Below, in pieces: positions 1 to 7,969 of a DNA stretch of 64,000 bases. Source of the stretch: Candidatus Nitrososphaera gargensis Ga9.2 (GTDB taxonomy: Archaea; Thermoproteota; Nitrososphaeria; Nitrososphaerales; Nitrososphaeraceae); NCBI RefSeq assembly GCF_000303155.1, contig NC_018719.1, positions 1,922,001 to 1,986,000 on the forward strand. The letters run 5' to 3'. A model generated the notes under the pieces. The model was not told the origin of the DNA. It searched no databases and saw only the letters and a program-made list of their open reading frames with translations. The position numbers were made by a program, and so were the translations under genes. Each line of letters opens with the position of its first letter. The stretch's first letter is position 1.

Positions 1-647
1 GGCAGATCGCCGACATCTGATAGCTCTGCCAGCTTGTTGTTCTTTACGGTAATTACATCTACAAGGTATCTGTATGAATATCGGAAATTTATTATCGGAT
101 CCTTCATCATCCATGCAACCCTGTCGCCGCCGATCCTGACATAAGTGGGAAAAGCCTTTGTGATGTCAAGACGCTTGCTCGGGACAAATATCCTGCCAAG
201 GAGCAATAACAAAGACTGGATTGTATTGGGCTCTGCGTCAAATCTTCTTTTCATATTGCGGACCCGAATGTACGGGCAGAGCAGGATCAACCCGTCGATG
301 GAACTCTTGAACAGGTGTGCATACCACAGCGCAAAAGTGCTGCCCATGCTGTGAGCTAGCAAGAACACCCTTGACGATCTTTTTTTCAGATCTCTAACTA
401 TCTGATCTATGGACTTTATGCACATATCAAAATCAAGGTCGCCCTTTTCGCCATCAGACCTGCCGTGACCCGGCAGATCCATGCTGGCAACATTGTATCC
501 GGCCTCTGACAGTTTGATGCCAATGTATGTAAAGATCCGGGCATCGCAGCAAAGTCCGTGTATGCATAATACAGTATCATTTTTGGGCTCCTTTGAAAGA
601 GTTTCAATGACGTTTATCTTGCCGCTTGCCGTCTCATAGAAGGTCAC
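1..647 (-). CDS. alpha/beta hydrolase (lysophospholipase-like), 3' end cut by window
   Basis: The reverse strand reads open from a GTG at 647; an in-frame TAG lies two codons upstream, so this is the only early start. The first 60 residues contain CIHGLCCDAR (oxyanion-hole HG) and a DLPGHGRSDG segment, followed by LLAHSMGS, the nucleophile elbow with the catalytic serine. This is the pattern of monoacylglycerol lipase/lysophospholipase-type serine hydrolases. About 215 codons are visible; the acid and His of the triad lie beyond the window edge. Family assignment is firm, substrate unknown. Confidence 0.85.
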   Translation of the reverse strand, partial: MTFYETASGKINVIETLSKEPKNDTVLCIHGLCCDARIFTYIGIKLSEAGYNVASMDLPGHGRSDGEKGDLDFDMCIKSIDQIVRDLKKRSSRVFLLAHSMGSTFALWYAHLFKSSIDGLILLCPYIRVRNMKRRFDAEPNTIQSLLLLLGRIFVPSKRLDITKAFPTYVRIGGDRVAWMMKDPIINFRYSYRYLVDVITVKNNKLAELSDVGDL

Positions 648-711
648 AAACTATGCACCCTAGTGCTTGCACAACTCGGAAGTTCAAATAGGTTTCTGCA
701 TTGAGGTTTTT

Positions 712-747
712 CTGCCACGCTGTGACTGTCAAGATTGTCAGTGGCAG
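712..747. repeat. inverted repeat between hydrolase and methyltransferase genes
   Basis: CTGCCAC (712-718) pairs with GTGGCAG (741-747), and an inner TGAC/GTCA extends the stem past a small bulge. It sits 5 bases beyond the stop of the 752-1561 gene and 65 bases upstream of the hydrolase start, both on the minus strand. It could end the methyltransferase transcript or be an operator for the hydrolase. No long T tract follows it, so a terminator role is only a guess. Confidence 0.4.
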
Positions 748-751
748 ACAG

Positions 752-1561
752 CTATTTTCTTTTTCTTCCAACTGCGCTAAATAGCCTCGCGTATGTCACA
801 AAACTTCCTTTTTTCTTTGCAAGCTCTTTCAAACCTTTGTACATGTTTGCAAACTCTCGCTCGCTTTGTAGCCCATGCTTTAAGATCCGCGGCTTCAAGC
901 TATCTGCAAGTTGCCATCCAAGGGAGCTGTACGGCTCGCAACCCATCAAGATGCAAGGCGAATAGCACTCTATGGTTGTATCAAGGGACTCATCCATCAG
1001 AAGTTTGTACAATTTTCTTCCTGCCAGAGGATCCGCACCAGTCTTTTTGATCAGCGCAACATAGACCTCTCTGAGACTATTGAAGGCCTTGTTCTCAGGA
1101 TACGATAACCAGGAGCCTGGCGCGTGGTCCAGCTCTTGGATTATTATCGCTCCCCCTCTTTTTGCCAGCTGGATCATGGAACGCACCGCCTTCTTCGTAT
1201 CGTTCAGATGGTGAAAGACAAACCTAGAATAGACGATATCAAACCTCTCTTTTCCATCAAGCCTGCTTTCGCAAATATTGTCATGTACAAACTCCATGTT
1301 GTGTTGGGGACTGACCGTCCGGCAGTACTGAAGGTATCTATCGTCCATGTCCACGCCTAGCACACGCCCTGCCACGCCTACCATTTCAGCCATCAATCTG
1401 CTGACAGAACCCGAGCCACAGCCAATATCAGCGCAGCTCATACCCTTCTTCAACCCGGCAGCCAAAAGCGTCTGTCTTGTCAGAGGCTCGAAGAGTTTTG
1501 CCTGTGTTTCAAGCCTTTTTATCTCGCGGTCATGATCGCCCAAGATATAACTTTCTGTCAC
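752..1561 (-). CDS. class I SAM-dependent methyltransferase
   Basis: 269 residues from a GTG start. Motif I is clear (ADIGCGSGSVSRLM, about residues 43-56), followed by the acidic end of strand 2 (VLGVDMDD) and motif IV-like FDIVYSRFVFHHL, the UbiE/ArsM-type methyltransferase_11 layout. The C-terminal 90 residues are helical and probably form the substrate lid. Small-molecule methylation is likely; nothing nearby identifies the substrate. It lies upstream of, and in the same direction as, the hydrolase at the window edge. Confidence 0.85.
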   Translation of the reverse strand: MTESYILGDHDREIKRLETQAKLFEPLTRQTLLAAGLKKGMSCADIGCGSGSVSRLMAEMVGVAGRVLGVDMDDRYLQYCRTVSPQHNMEFVHDNICESRLDGKERFDIVYSRFVFHHLNDTKKAVRSMIQLAKRGGAIIIQELDHAPGSWLSYPENKAFNSLREVYVALIKKTGADPLAGRKLYKLLMDESLDTTIECYSPCILMGCEPYSSLGWQLADSLKPRILKHGLQSEREFANMYKGLKELAKKKGSFVTYARLFSAVGRKRK

Positions 1562-1781
1562 TGCGCTCCCCCCTACACTTAGGCAAGAAGCTTTAGCCTT
1601 GCCCTCACAGTGGGAAATATTTCGTAGGTTCTCTTAACCTTTTCTCAACTCTCCATGTGTGCCTGCTTCAGGACAACAAGCAGATATAGAGTTAGGCAAA
1701 GCATTGGCGAGCTTTGCTGGGCACCTACAAGCGCAGCAACTTCACAGGAACGTGACACCGGCTGCCTTGGCTTCGACGAAG
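1562..1781. other. intergenic, nothing recognised
   Basis: 220 bases between a short doubtful gene and the methyltransferase start. No convincing open frame, RNA gene or long repeat was seen. It presumably holds the methyltransferase promoter. Confidence 0.4.
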
Positions 1782-2045
1782 TCAATATAGCCATATACAG
1801 AACATATAGAAATTGTTCTTAAGATCGTTTTGTACATGCATTTCGTGACAACCACATTTGCGACAGATTCTTTTAAGGTTGTGAACGTTTCCCCAATTTC
1901 TGATCAGTTCAAGCGCCTTCAGGTGATCTCGTGTGACATCAGCAACGTGGGCAGGAAGTCTTTTAATGTCCTTATTGACGGCATTATCAGCGAAGTAACC
2001 GTTCTCAAAAGATGCTGTGACAAGTCCGTCAAGTCGTTCAGCCAA
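1782..2045 (-). CDS. short hypothetical protein (doubtful)
   Basis: 87-codon reverse frame from a TTG. The first 70 residues look protein-like (mixed charge, a CRKCGC cluster near residue 61 that could bind metal), while the last 15 are unlike a normal C-terminus (NNFYMFCIWLY). The opposite strand is also open for 72 codons, so coding is not certain. It follows the broken phosphate transporter in the same direction and may itself be a remnant. No family recognised. Confidence 0.35.
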   Translation of the reverse strand: MAERLDGLVTASFENGYFADNAVNKDIKRLPAHVADVTRDHLKALELIRNWGNVHNLKRICRKCGCHEMHVQNDLKNNFYMFCIWLY

Positions 2046-2057
2046 TAATCATCCTTA

Positions 2058-2726
2058 TTAGTAACAGGTTGCGGCAGCCAGCGCAGCACTGGCCGGTATC
2101 ATTATTATCCATGCATACACTATGCGCCGGCCAAGGCTCCAGCGGATAGCGGAGAGTCTTTTTGTGGCTCCTGCTCCCATGATTGCGCCAGAAATCGCAT
2201 GAGTGGTGTTGACAGGAATTCCAAGCCAAGCCATCGATGTCAGGATGGCCCCGCCGCCCGTCTCTGCGCAGAACCCCTGATATGGCCTTCGGCTGGTCAG
2301 CCGGAATGCCATCGTCTTGACAATCCTCCAGCCGCCAAAGAAAGTGCCTGCAAGCCCCCAACAACAAGTGCAGAGCCAATGAGCCCTCCAATAAGCGCGT
2401 GTCTGCTTGATGATGGCAGGCCAAACCACCAAGTAATAAGGTCCCACACTATGGCGCCGATCAGACCTGCAAGAATTGCATAAACGGTCGAGAACTCGGG
2501 CTGGATTATGCCCTTGCCCACAGTTGCCGCTACCGCCGTGCCAAATACAAAGGGTCCTGCGAATTTGCAAATGCGGCAATGCTTACTGCCTGGAGCGGCA
2601 GCAGCACTCTCGTGCCCACAACTGTCGCTATCGAGTTTGCAGCATCGTGGAACTCGTTAACAAAGTCAAAAAAAGCGCTGCTGCTATTGCCCCGTAAACA
2701 ACCAGTATTATTTCCTCTTCAGCCAC
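2058..2726 (-). pseudogene. broken PiT-family phosphate transporter
   Basis: Pieces of a PiT (PHO4) inorganic phosphate permease lie in different reverse frames. The start GTG at 2726 leads into a frame that slips at a 7-base A/T homopolymer (2668-2674), after which [18 protein letters not shown] matches the PiT N-terminal signature. A second slip near 2570 leads to [15 protein letters not shown] and [13 protein letters not shown]. After LVVGGLQA (about 2345) the sequence jumps to [14 protein letters not shown] and the C-terminal repeat PVNTTHAISGAIMGAGAT. About 150 residues of the usual centre are missing. Two slips plus an internal deletion make this a true pseudogene. Its partner, the DUF47 gene 9 bases upstream, is intact. 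Confidence 0.88.
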
Positions 2727-2735
2727 GCCTGATCA

Positions 2736-3371
2736 TCAACCATACTTGAGCGCAATGTCTTCAAACACGTCAGCAACGTCGGCGCATTTGTCAAGCGCCA
2801 CCTCAAGAGTTTCATAAACCTCTTTTAGCTTGATGATTTCAAATGGGTTGCTTGTCTCAAGGAGCTCTGCAATCGCAGTCCGGTAAATCGTGTCAGCCTC
2901 GTGCTCGTACTTGCTGATGTTGCGGCAGTGCTCCACCAGGTCAGCGGAATTCTTGAACCCTCTGAGGCGTGTCATGGGCAGATGCACCTCCTGCGATGCA
3001 GACAGTAAAATCTTGGCCAGCTCTAGCATGTATGAAGTCGGTTCTTTTATCTTGAACGGAACGAATCTCTCGGCTGTCTCGTCGGTGTAATCTAGGATTC
3101 CGTCTACGACGCCTGTAAGGCTTGATATATCTTCGCGATCCAGCGGCGTCACAAAAGTTCTGTCCAGCAACATATAGAGATCGTGCGTGATCCTGTCGCC
3201 CTCGTGCTCTAGGTCCTTTATCTTTGCCTTGCGCTCGTTGACATTGTCAAAGTTTGATATCAATTCTACAAGGGCGCTGGTTGCCTTGAGCAGGTTGGCG
3301 TTCTGCATCTCCAGTTTGTCTATTATCTCCTTGTCGTTGGCGCGCACTCGCGAGAGGAAGCCGGCTATCAT
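2736..3371 (-). CDS. DUF47 (PhoU-like) phosphate transport regulator
   Basis: 211 residues, all-helical, with the two-half layout of DUF47/PhoU-like proteins: KIKDLEHEGDRITHDLY (about 50-66) and the matching second half KYEHEADTIYRTAI (about 150-165), each carrying the E-x-E/H-x-x-D metal-binding pattern. Family members are usually co-transcribed with PiT transporters and modulate phosphate uptake. Here the PiT gene immediately downstream is broken, so this copy either serves a transporter elsewhere or is an orphan. Confidence 0.88.
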   Translation of the reverse strand: MIAGFLSRVRANDKEIIDKLEMQNANLLKATSALVELISNFDNVNERKAKIKDLEHEGDRITHDLYMLLDRTFVTPLDREDISSLTGVVDGILDYTDETAERFVPFKIKEPTSYMLELAKILLSASQEVHLPMTRLRGFKNSADLVEHCRNISKYEHEADTIYRTAIAELLETSNPFEIIKLKEVYETLEVALDKCADVADVFEDIALKYG

Positions 3372-3447
3372 AGACCGAAATCTAAACTACGTGAATATAT
3401 TGCATACTACCATATACCATATGATCTATATTGATGATTGGCAGGTG

Positions 3448-3981
3448 TCAAGGTGCAAGCCACCATATAGGATTTGGCGCGACCTCATAGAGTTTTTCCC
3501 TTTTCTTCTTTTTCTCTACCGGCTTGGCCTCGGTTTCCTGCCTGCAGTGTTTTTCAAACTCGTCTAGATCCGTAAATGATGTCATGCATTTGTTGCAGAC
3601 AAGATAGCTGCTGTTCTTAGAATCTGCGATGACAGAAATCAATGGATCCTTGCTGATCCTGATTACCCTGTCATGTGGCAGCGTTATTGCTATTATCCCG
3701 CCATCTTGCCAGCTCTTGAAATGCTTCTCAAATTGTTCATAGGCAGAAACTGTAAAACAGGCAACTGGATCGTTCTCAAAGTCACATGATTTTTTCTTGC
3801 GGATGTATTCGTTGTGCAAGTTTTGCAGCCAGCGATCTACGATCTCTGGATTCTCAGACAGGATCGATTGGACGATCTCTGGAGTGTAAATCGCGATCTT
3901 GGTTTCCAGCGCGCTATTTGCTACCAAGCTATAACCTTTCAGCTCCAAGCCAAGCGACTCGTCCTCAAACGCATGTGTCAC
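3448..3981 (-). CDS. hypothetical protein with C-terminal zinc-finger-like motif
   Basis: 177 residues, no recognised family. Around residues 129-148 a C-x2-C-x12-H-x3-C pattern (starting YLVCNKCMTSF) looks like a C2H2/C2HC zinc finger, followed by a basic KPVEKKKKREK stretch and a WW-containing tail. The N-terminal part is mixed alpha/beta with no signal peptide. Reads as a cytoplasmic, possibly nucleic-acid-binding protein. Start is an ATG-length frame with an AT-rich promoter region upstream. Confidence 0.7.
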   Translation of the reverse strand: MTHAFEDESLGLELKGYSLVANSALETKIAIYTPEIVQSILSENPEIVDRWLQNLHNEYIRKKKSCDFENDPVACFTVSAYEQFEKHFKSWQDGGIIAITLPHDRVIRISKDPLISVIADSKNSSYLVCNKCMTSFTDLDEFEKHCRQETEAKPVEKKKKREKLYEVAPNPIWWLAP

Positions 3982-4392
3982 AGGGTATTATTGTTTTCCA
4001 AATTATTAAGGCTTCCTTCGTGAAAGTTGAATATTATGTATTTAAATAATTAGAATGTTGATTTTTTGCATTTTATCACTCATTAGTTCGTAATTCTATA
4101 TTATGTAAAATAGAAAGAGGGGATCTGTTAACACCCCATCTTTTTGATAGGCGCGCCAAACAAACTGCGGATTTGCCAGTCTATACTTGGAATAGTTAAT
4201 GTTGGATGTGTAGATATATACCAGGTAGCGACTATCAATACTGCTAAAATTAAGTTTGGCGTAGGTAGCATGGCTCGTCCACATGAATACCTACGTTCTG
4301 TTTATTGATTGGATAGTATAAGATAATTTATCGCCTCTAAAGTAGAAGCTTTTTACAGAAAATTAATAACAAAATCATCATTTTCTGTCACA
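3982..4392. other. AT-rich intergenic region between divergent genes
   Basis: About 410 bases, markedly more AT-rich than the flanks. It separates a minus-strand gene from the plus-strand PH-domain gene and must hold both promoters. The only open frame (62 codons, minus, 4096-4284) has poor protein character. No RNA gene recognised. Confidence 0.5.
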
Positions 4393-5064
4393 TTGACAAT
4401 TGAAGATATTGACCCCGATATCCGGGGCATACTTCTTCCGGGTGAACAGATCATATTCATAGCCTCGCAGTCAAAGGTTGCCCCGGGCGGCTCATTCTTG
4501 CCAAACAGTATCTACATTACAAACATACGCGTCATATTCAAGGACCCGCGCTGGTTCGGGTTGAAAGTAGACATAATGGATATCAGCTACAGAGACATAT
4601 CCACGGTCATGCTCAAGCGCGGAGTTTTCACGACAGAACTTTACTTCAAGCCGCATTTTACAGACTACAAAGTCAAGCTTCCAGCGCTCGAAAAAAAGGC
4701 TGCCCAGAGAATCAGTCAGCTCATCCAGAGAGGGATAAGAGGCGAGCTGCCAGGTCAGAACCAGCTGACAATTCCTGACATCAGTGCAGTGCAGACAGTA
4801 GAGCAGGCTGCTGCAGCAGAAGTACAGCCTGTCGAAAAAGAAGAAAAAAAGCCAGCGCAAAGCGCCGATAACACAACAGCTTCTTGTCGCTACTGCAATT
4901 TCACCGTGCAGCCAGCATCCAAGTTTTGCCCAGAATGCGGCAAGAGCGTGCAGATAGAGACAAATATCTTTAAAGTTTGCCCAAGCTGCGACGCAGTCAC
5001 TTCGGATGACGCGATTTTCTGCAGCACGTGCCACCAAAAGTTTCCGGACAACTTTCTCCAATAG
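4393..5064 (+). CDS. PH-like domain protein with two zinc ribbons
   Basis: 223 residues from a TTG. Residues 1-110 have the bacterial PH (bPH_2/DUF304-like) look: LLPGEQIIFIASQSK, then IYITNIRVIFKDPR and YRDISTVMLKRG. A linker rich in E, Q and A follows. The C-terminus has two CxxC...CxxC ribbons (CRYCNF / CPECGK at about 167-186; CPSCDA / CSTCHQ at about 197-217). Soluble, likely a membrane-lipid or protein adaptor. The stop is followed 48 bases later by a small membrane protein gene in the same direction. Confidence 0.75.
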   Translation: MTIEDIDPDIRGILLPGEQIIFIASQSKVAPGGSFLPNSIYITNIRVIFKDPRWFGLKVDIMDISYRDISTVMLKRGVFTTELYFKPHFTDYKVKLPALEKKAAQRISQLIQRGIRGELPGQNQLTIPDISAVQTVEQAAAAEVQPVEKEEKKPAQSADNTTASCRYCNFTVQPASKFCPECGKSVQIETNIFKVCPSCDAVTSDDAIFCSTCHQKFPDNFLQ

Positions 5065-5111
5065 AGAAAGGCTCCAGAAATCTTAAGAGTTCAATCCTGC
5101 GGCATAACTGC

Positions 5112-5306
5112 ATGGGTGCAATTCTAGCGGCAATTTTGATCGGCATCCTGGTATTGGCGATAATAGGGCTTGGCTGGCAGAAGTTCTTTTCAGGGATTGC
5201 AAGCGGCGCCAGGCAGGTGGTTGATAACCCTCTAGTCGAGGAAGCCAAGGAATACTTGGGTGGATTTGCAGGTCAGAAGGATATCCCAAAACGCGATAGG
5301 ACCTGA
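5112..5306 (+). CDS. small single-span membrane protein
   Basis: Start chosen at ATG 5112, giving 64 residues: a hydrophobic segment directly after the start (GAILAAILIGILVLAIIGLG) followed by a polar tail ending in basic residues. An earlier in-frame start at 5028 would overlap the upstream gene and add a charged, unlikely N-terminus. Probably one membrane helix with the tail in the cytoplasm. Function unknown; may be co-transcribed with the PH-domain gene. Confidence 0.65.
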   Translation: MGAILAAILIGILVLAIIGLGWQKFFSGIASGARQVVDNPLVEEAKEYLGGFAGQKDIPKRDRT

Positions 5307-5349
5307 GCACTAGAATTTTTATGCTTCGCTGCACTTGTACCGGCCGAGC

Positions 5350-5703
5350 ATGAACAATCAAGAGCTCTGCAAAGCCGTGGCCGGCTTGCATGGCAGCGTA
5401 GAAGTCGCCATGGTACTGTCAAATGGCAAGATCGTCGGCTCATACCTAAAATCAGGCGGCCCTGTGCCGGACGAGGACGAGTTCCGCTACATGATTTCAC
5501 AAATTGAGATGATAGTCAGGGCAACAAAGGCCAACGAGGACAAGTTTGGCGAACTTGGATTCATCACCATCCACTACAAGTATATCGACGGGCTCTTTTT
5601 CCCCCTAAACGACCGCGATACCCTGATTGTGGGGGCAGTTCAACCTTACGACCATGATGCTCTGACAGGCAAGATATTGACGCTTTTGGTACGCATGAAG
5701 TAG
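5350..5703 (+). CDS. hypothetical protein, possibly roadblock-like fold
   Basis: 117 residues from ATG 5350 (a TTG 15 bases upstream is also in frame). Sequence alternates strands and helices: LHGSVEVAMVLSNGKIVGSYL, then FRYMISQIEMIVRAT, then FITIHYKYIDGLFFPL and TLIVGAVQPYDHDALTGKIL. This beta-beta-alpha-beta pattern resembles small roadblock/LC7 or profilin-like regulatory domains common in archaea, but no diagnostic motif is present. Cytoplasmic. Confidence 0.6.
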   Translation: MNNQELCKAVAGLHGSVEVAMVLSNGKIVGSYLKSGGPVPDEDEFRYMISQIEMIVRATKANEDKFGELGFITIHYKYIDGLFFPLNDRDTLIVGAVQPYDHDALTGKILTLLVRMK

Positions 5704-5710
5704 GTAAAAG

Positions 5711-5785
5711 TGGGCAGGGGGTGATTTGAACACCCGACCACCTCGATGTCAACGAGGTATCATAACCGAGCTAGACCACCTGCCC
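5711..5785 (-). tRNA. tRNA-Val (anticodon GAC)
   Basis: Reverse strand folds as a complete cloverleaf. Acceptor GGGCAGG pairs with CCTGCCC, with discriminator A at 5711. The D arm starts GTCT, the anticodon stem is CCTCG/CGAGG around loop TTGACAT (anticodon GAC), and the T arm contains GTTCAAATC. No intron; CCA is not encoded. Confidence 0.93.
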
Positions 5786-5906
5786 CGTTATTAACTGCAA
5801 ATTTTTGCTGCCCAAATATATGTTGTAGATTTTGCATACCTGTGGAACGGCGCTCCTGAGCTTTGTTCTACAAGCCAGATATACGCTAGAGATTCAATTT
5901 TAGCAG

Positions 5907-6074
5907 ATGAAAGGGCGCGATGCTCAGTATTACGAGGAGACGCTGCGTCTATTGAGCGAGATCCTCGCAACTCTGAAAGAGAACAATAGCATGCTCAAAG
6001 AGCACAACTCTGTAGTCAGCAGCATCGACGAGAGGGTAAGAAGAATAGGGGTCAACACGTCCAACCTGCACTAA
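5907..6074 (+). CDS. small coiled-coil protein (55 aa)
   Basis: ATG 5907 to TAA 6074. Mostly helical with heptad-like leucines (YYEETLRLLSEILATLKEN, then MLKEHNSVV) and an RVRRIGVNTSNLH tail. It lies between tRNA-Val and the DNA methyltransferase, 16 bases before the latter's start, so the two may share a transcript. Small size and clean coding character support a real gene; role unknown. Confidence 0.6.
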   Translation: MKGRDAQYYEETLRLLSEILATLKENNSMLKEHNSVVSSIDERVRRIGVNTSNLH

Positions 6075-6090
6075 CCACAGATAAGGTTAA

Positions 6091-7182
6091 GTGTCACCCA
6101 GGGAGTTTTTATTTCAATATTTGGACAGCGAGTCCTTCAAGATAATTCACGGCGACGCTTACGAGACTGTAAGACGATTGCCCGGCAACAAGTTTCGCGC
6201 AATCATTACTTCGCCGCCGTATTATCGCCACAGGCACTATGGCAACAACGATCACGAAATAGGCAGGGAGCATACAGCCGAAGAGTATCTTGACTCGCTT
6301 ACCAAGGTATTTTCAGCGTGTCGAGACATACTTGCAGACGACGGCAGCTTGTGGATAGTCATAGGCGACACCAGGCGACGCCATGAAAAACTGAGGATTC
6401 CTCACAGGCTTGCAGAAAGGCTTGTGCATGCAGGCTATGTCTTCCGGGAAGACATTATCTGGTACAAGAAAAACAACGTGAGCAGCAGCTCGCAGGACAA
6501 CTTTTCCCAAGCATACGAATATGTCTTGTTCTTTTCAAAGAATCGCCGCTCGTATGCAAACCTTGACGCGGTAAGAGTGCAGGGCAACGAGGCGGTCGAA
6601 GGGCGCAACAAGGTACCACCACCGGACATGGTACAGTACGCGCCAGAGAACCCCAACAAGAGCGAGATCACGCGCATTGCAAACATCATACATGGTGCGT
6701 CACCTTCGACTCCACTTTCAGAGCTTCCAACGACTTCAGAGATAGCTCGAGCCTATGGCTACGATCCGGAAAAGTTCTGCCCGACATGCTACCGCAAGTT
6801 CAAGCGTCACGCTACGCGCCGGAGGATAGGAGATCACAAGCATTACCCGATATTTGCAGTCTGCAATCCACACGGCAAGAACCCGTCAAACGTGTGGGAG
6901 ATTGCAACAAAGGCGCACTATGGCAACGAGCACTTTGCGATATTTCCTGAGGAGCTAGTTGACATGATAGTCAGGTTTGCGACTGAAAAGGGCGATTATG
7001 TTCTGGACCCATTCGCCGGGAGGGGGACCACTGGCATTGTCGCGACATCTCTTGGCCGCAAGTTCGTTGGCATAGACCTTTATAAGGAAAATGTGGAAAA
7101 GGCCAGCAGGAACATCACCAAGGCAGATTGTAGCAATGGCGCAAATCTAATAATGGGACTCGCGCCCAATAGTCCGCGTTGA
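6091..7182 (+). CDS. orphan site-specific DNA methyltransferase (beta-type amino-MTase)
   Basis: 363 residues from GTG. The catalytic motif IV (IITSPPYYRHRHYG, about residue 40) precedes the SAM-binding motif I (YVLDPFAGRGTTGIVA, about 310), the order of beta-class N4-cytosine/N6-adenine methylases; SPPY favours N4-cytosine. Between them lies a cysteine/histidine cluster (FCPTCYRKF near 230, then H and C residues to about 258) that may bind zinc. No restriction endonuclease is adjacent. The stop overlaps the bluB start by 4 bases (ATGA-like coupling). Confidence 0.88.
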   Translation: MSPREFLFQYLDSESFKIIHGDAYETVRRLPGNKFRAIITSPPYYRHRHYGNNDHEIGREHTAEEYLDSLTKVFSACRDILADDGSLWIVIGDTRRRHEKLRIPHRLAERLVHAGYVFREDIIWYKKNNVSSSSQDNFSQAYEYVLFFSKNRRSYANLDAVRVQGNEAVEGRNKVPPPDMVQYAPENPNKSEITRIANIIHGASPSTPLSELPTTSEIARAYGYDPEKFCPTCYRKFKRHATRRRIGDHKHYPIFAVCNPHGKNPSNVWEIATKAHYGNEHFAIFPEELVDMIVRFATEKGDYVLDPFAGRGTTGIVATSLGRKFVGIDLYKENVEKASRNITKADCSNGANLIMGLAPNSPR

Positions 7183-7931
7183 CAGCTGCTGACAGTAGTA
7201 ATGGTAGCAGCCTGACTGGCAGCGAGAAAGAAGGGCTGTACAAGGCTATATTCTCAAGAAGGGACGTCCGCTCTCACTTTGTGGACAGGGAAATACCAGA
7301 CGATGTCCTGCTCAGGATATTGAATGCGGCCCACCATGCTCCTTCAGTCGGATTTTCACAGCCGTGGAACTTTATCCTAATAAAGGACAGGGCGATCCGC
7401 CAGAAGGTCAAAGAGTCGTTTTTGCGCGAGCGCTCGCGCTCGATTTCAATGCTTGATGGCAACAAGCAGCGGCAAAAACAATATGTTTCGCTAAAGCTTG
7501 AAGGGATATTGGAATCTGCAATTAACATCTGCGTCACCTATGACCCGACGCGCTTTGGACCCTTTGTCCTTGGTCGGACATCCATAGAGGAAACAGGCGT
7601 CTACAGCGTCGCCTGTGCGATTCAGAATCTCTGGCTCGCGGCAAGAGCCGAAGGGGTAGGGGTCGGCTGGGTGAGCATCCTTGCAAATGAAGATCTTGAA
7701 AAAATACTGGCGATACCGCCGCATGTTAAGCCTATCGCATACCTGTGCCTTGGATACGTGAGCGAGTTTGCAGAAAAGCCGGACTTGGAGCGTGCCGGCT
7801 GGCTTCCAAGGATGGACCTTGCCAGTGTGGTTTGCTATGAGCAGTGGGGCGTGCATGATTCCAAATCATGGTCATCTCTCTGTGCTATCATGGGAAAAAT
7901 GAGCGAGGGCAATCGTGAAGACAATATATAA
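7179..7931 (+). CDS. bluB: 5,6-dimethylbenzimidazole synthase-like flavoenzyme (BluB)
   Basis: 250 residues of the nitroreductase fold with BluB hallmarks: FSRRDVRSHFVDREIPDDVL near the N-terminus, AAHHAPSVGFSQPWNFI (about 50-66), and GVGVGWVSIL in the second half. BluB cleaves reduced FMN to make the lower ligand of cobalamin. The organism needs cobalamin for methylmalonyl-CoA mutase, encoded at 24-28 kb, so the context fits. Translationally coupled to the DNA methyltransferase. A general nitroreductase is the alternative. Confidence 0.85.
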   Translation: MTAADSSNGSSLTGSEKEGLYKAIFSRRDVRSHFVDREIPDDVLLRILNAAHHAPSVGFSQPWNFILIKDRAIRQKVKESFLRERSRSISMLDGNKQRQKQYVSLKLEGILESAINICVTYDPTRFGPFVLGRTSIEETGVYSVACAIQNLWLAARAEGVGVGWVSILANEDLEKILAIPPHVKPIAYLCLGYVSEFAEKPDLERAGWLPRMDLASVVCYEQWGVHDSKSWSSLCAIMGKMSEGNREDNI

Positions 7932-7969
7932 TCGTGCACTGAACGGTAATCATTCGGCAGGCAAACGGG

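Noticed and set aside
1830-2048. 72-codon plus-strand frame opposite the 1782-2045 frame
   Set aside because: Antisense to an equally weak frame, with no family pattern; at most one of the two can be real.
4096-4284. 62-codon minus-strand open frame in the AT-rich intergenic region
   Set aside because: Low-complexity AT-driven composition and no protein-like pattern; probably spurious.
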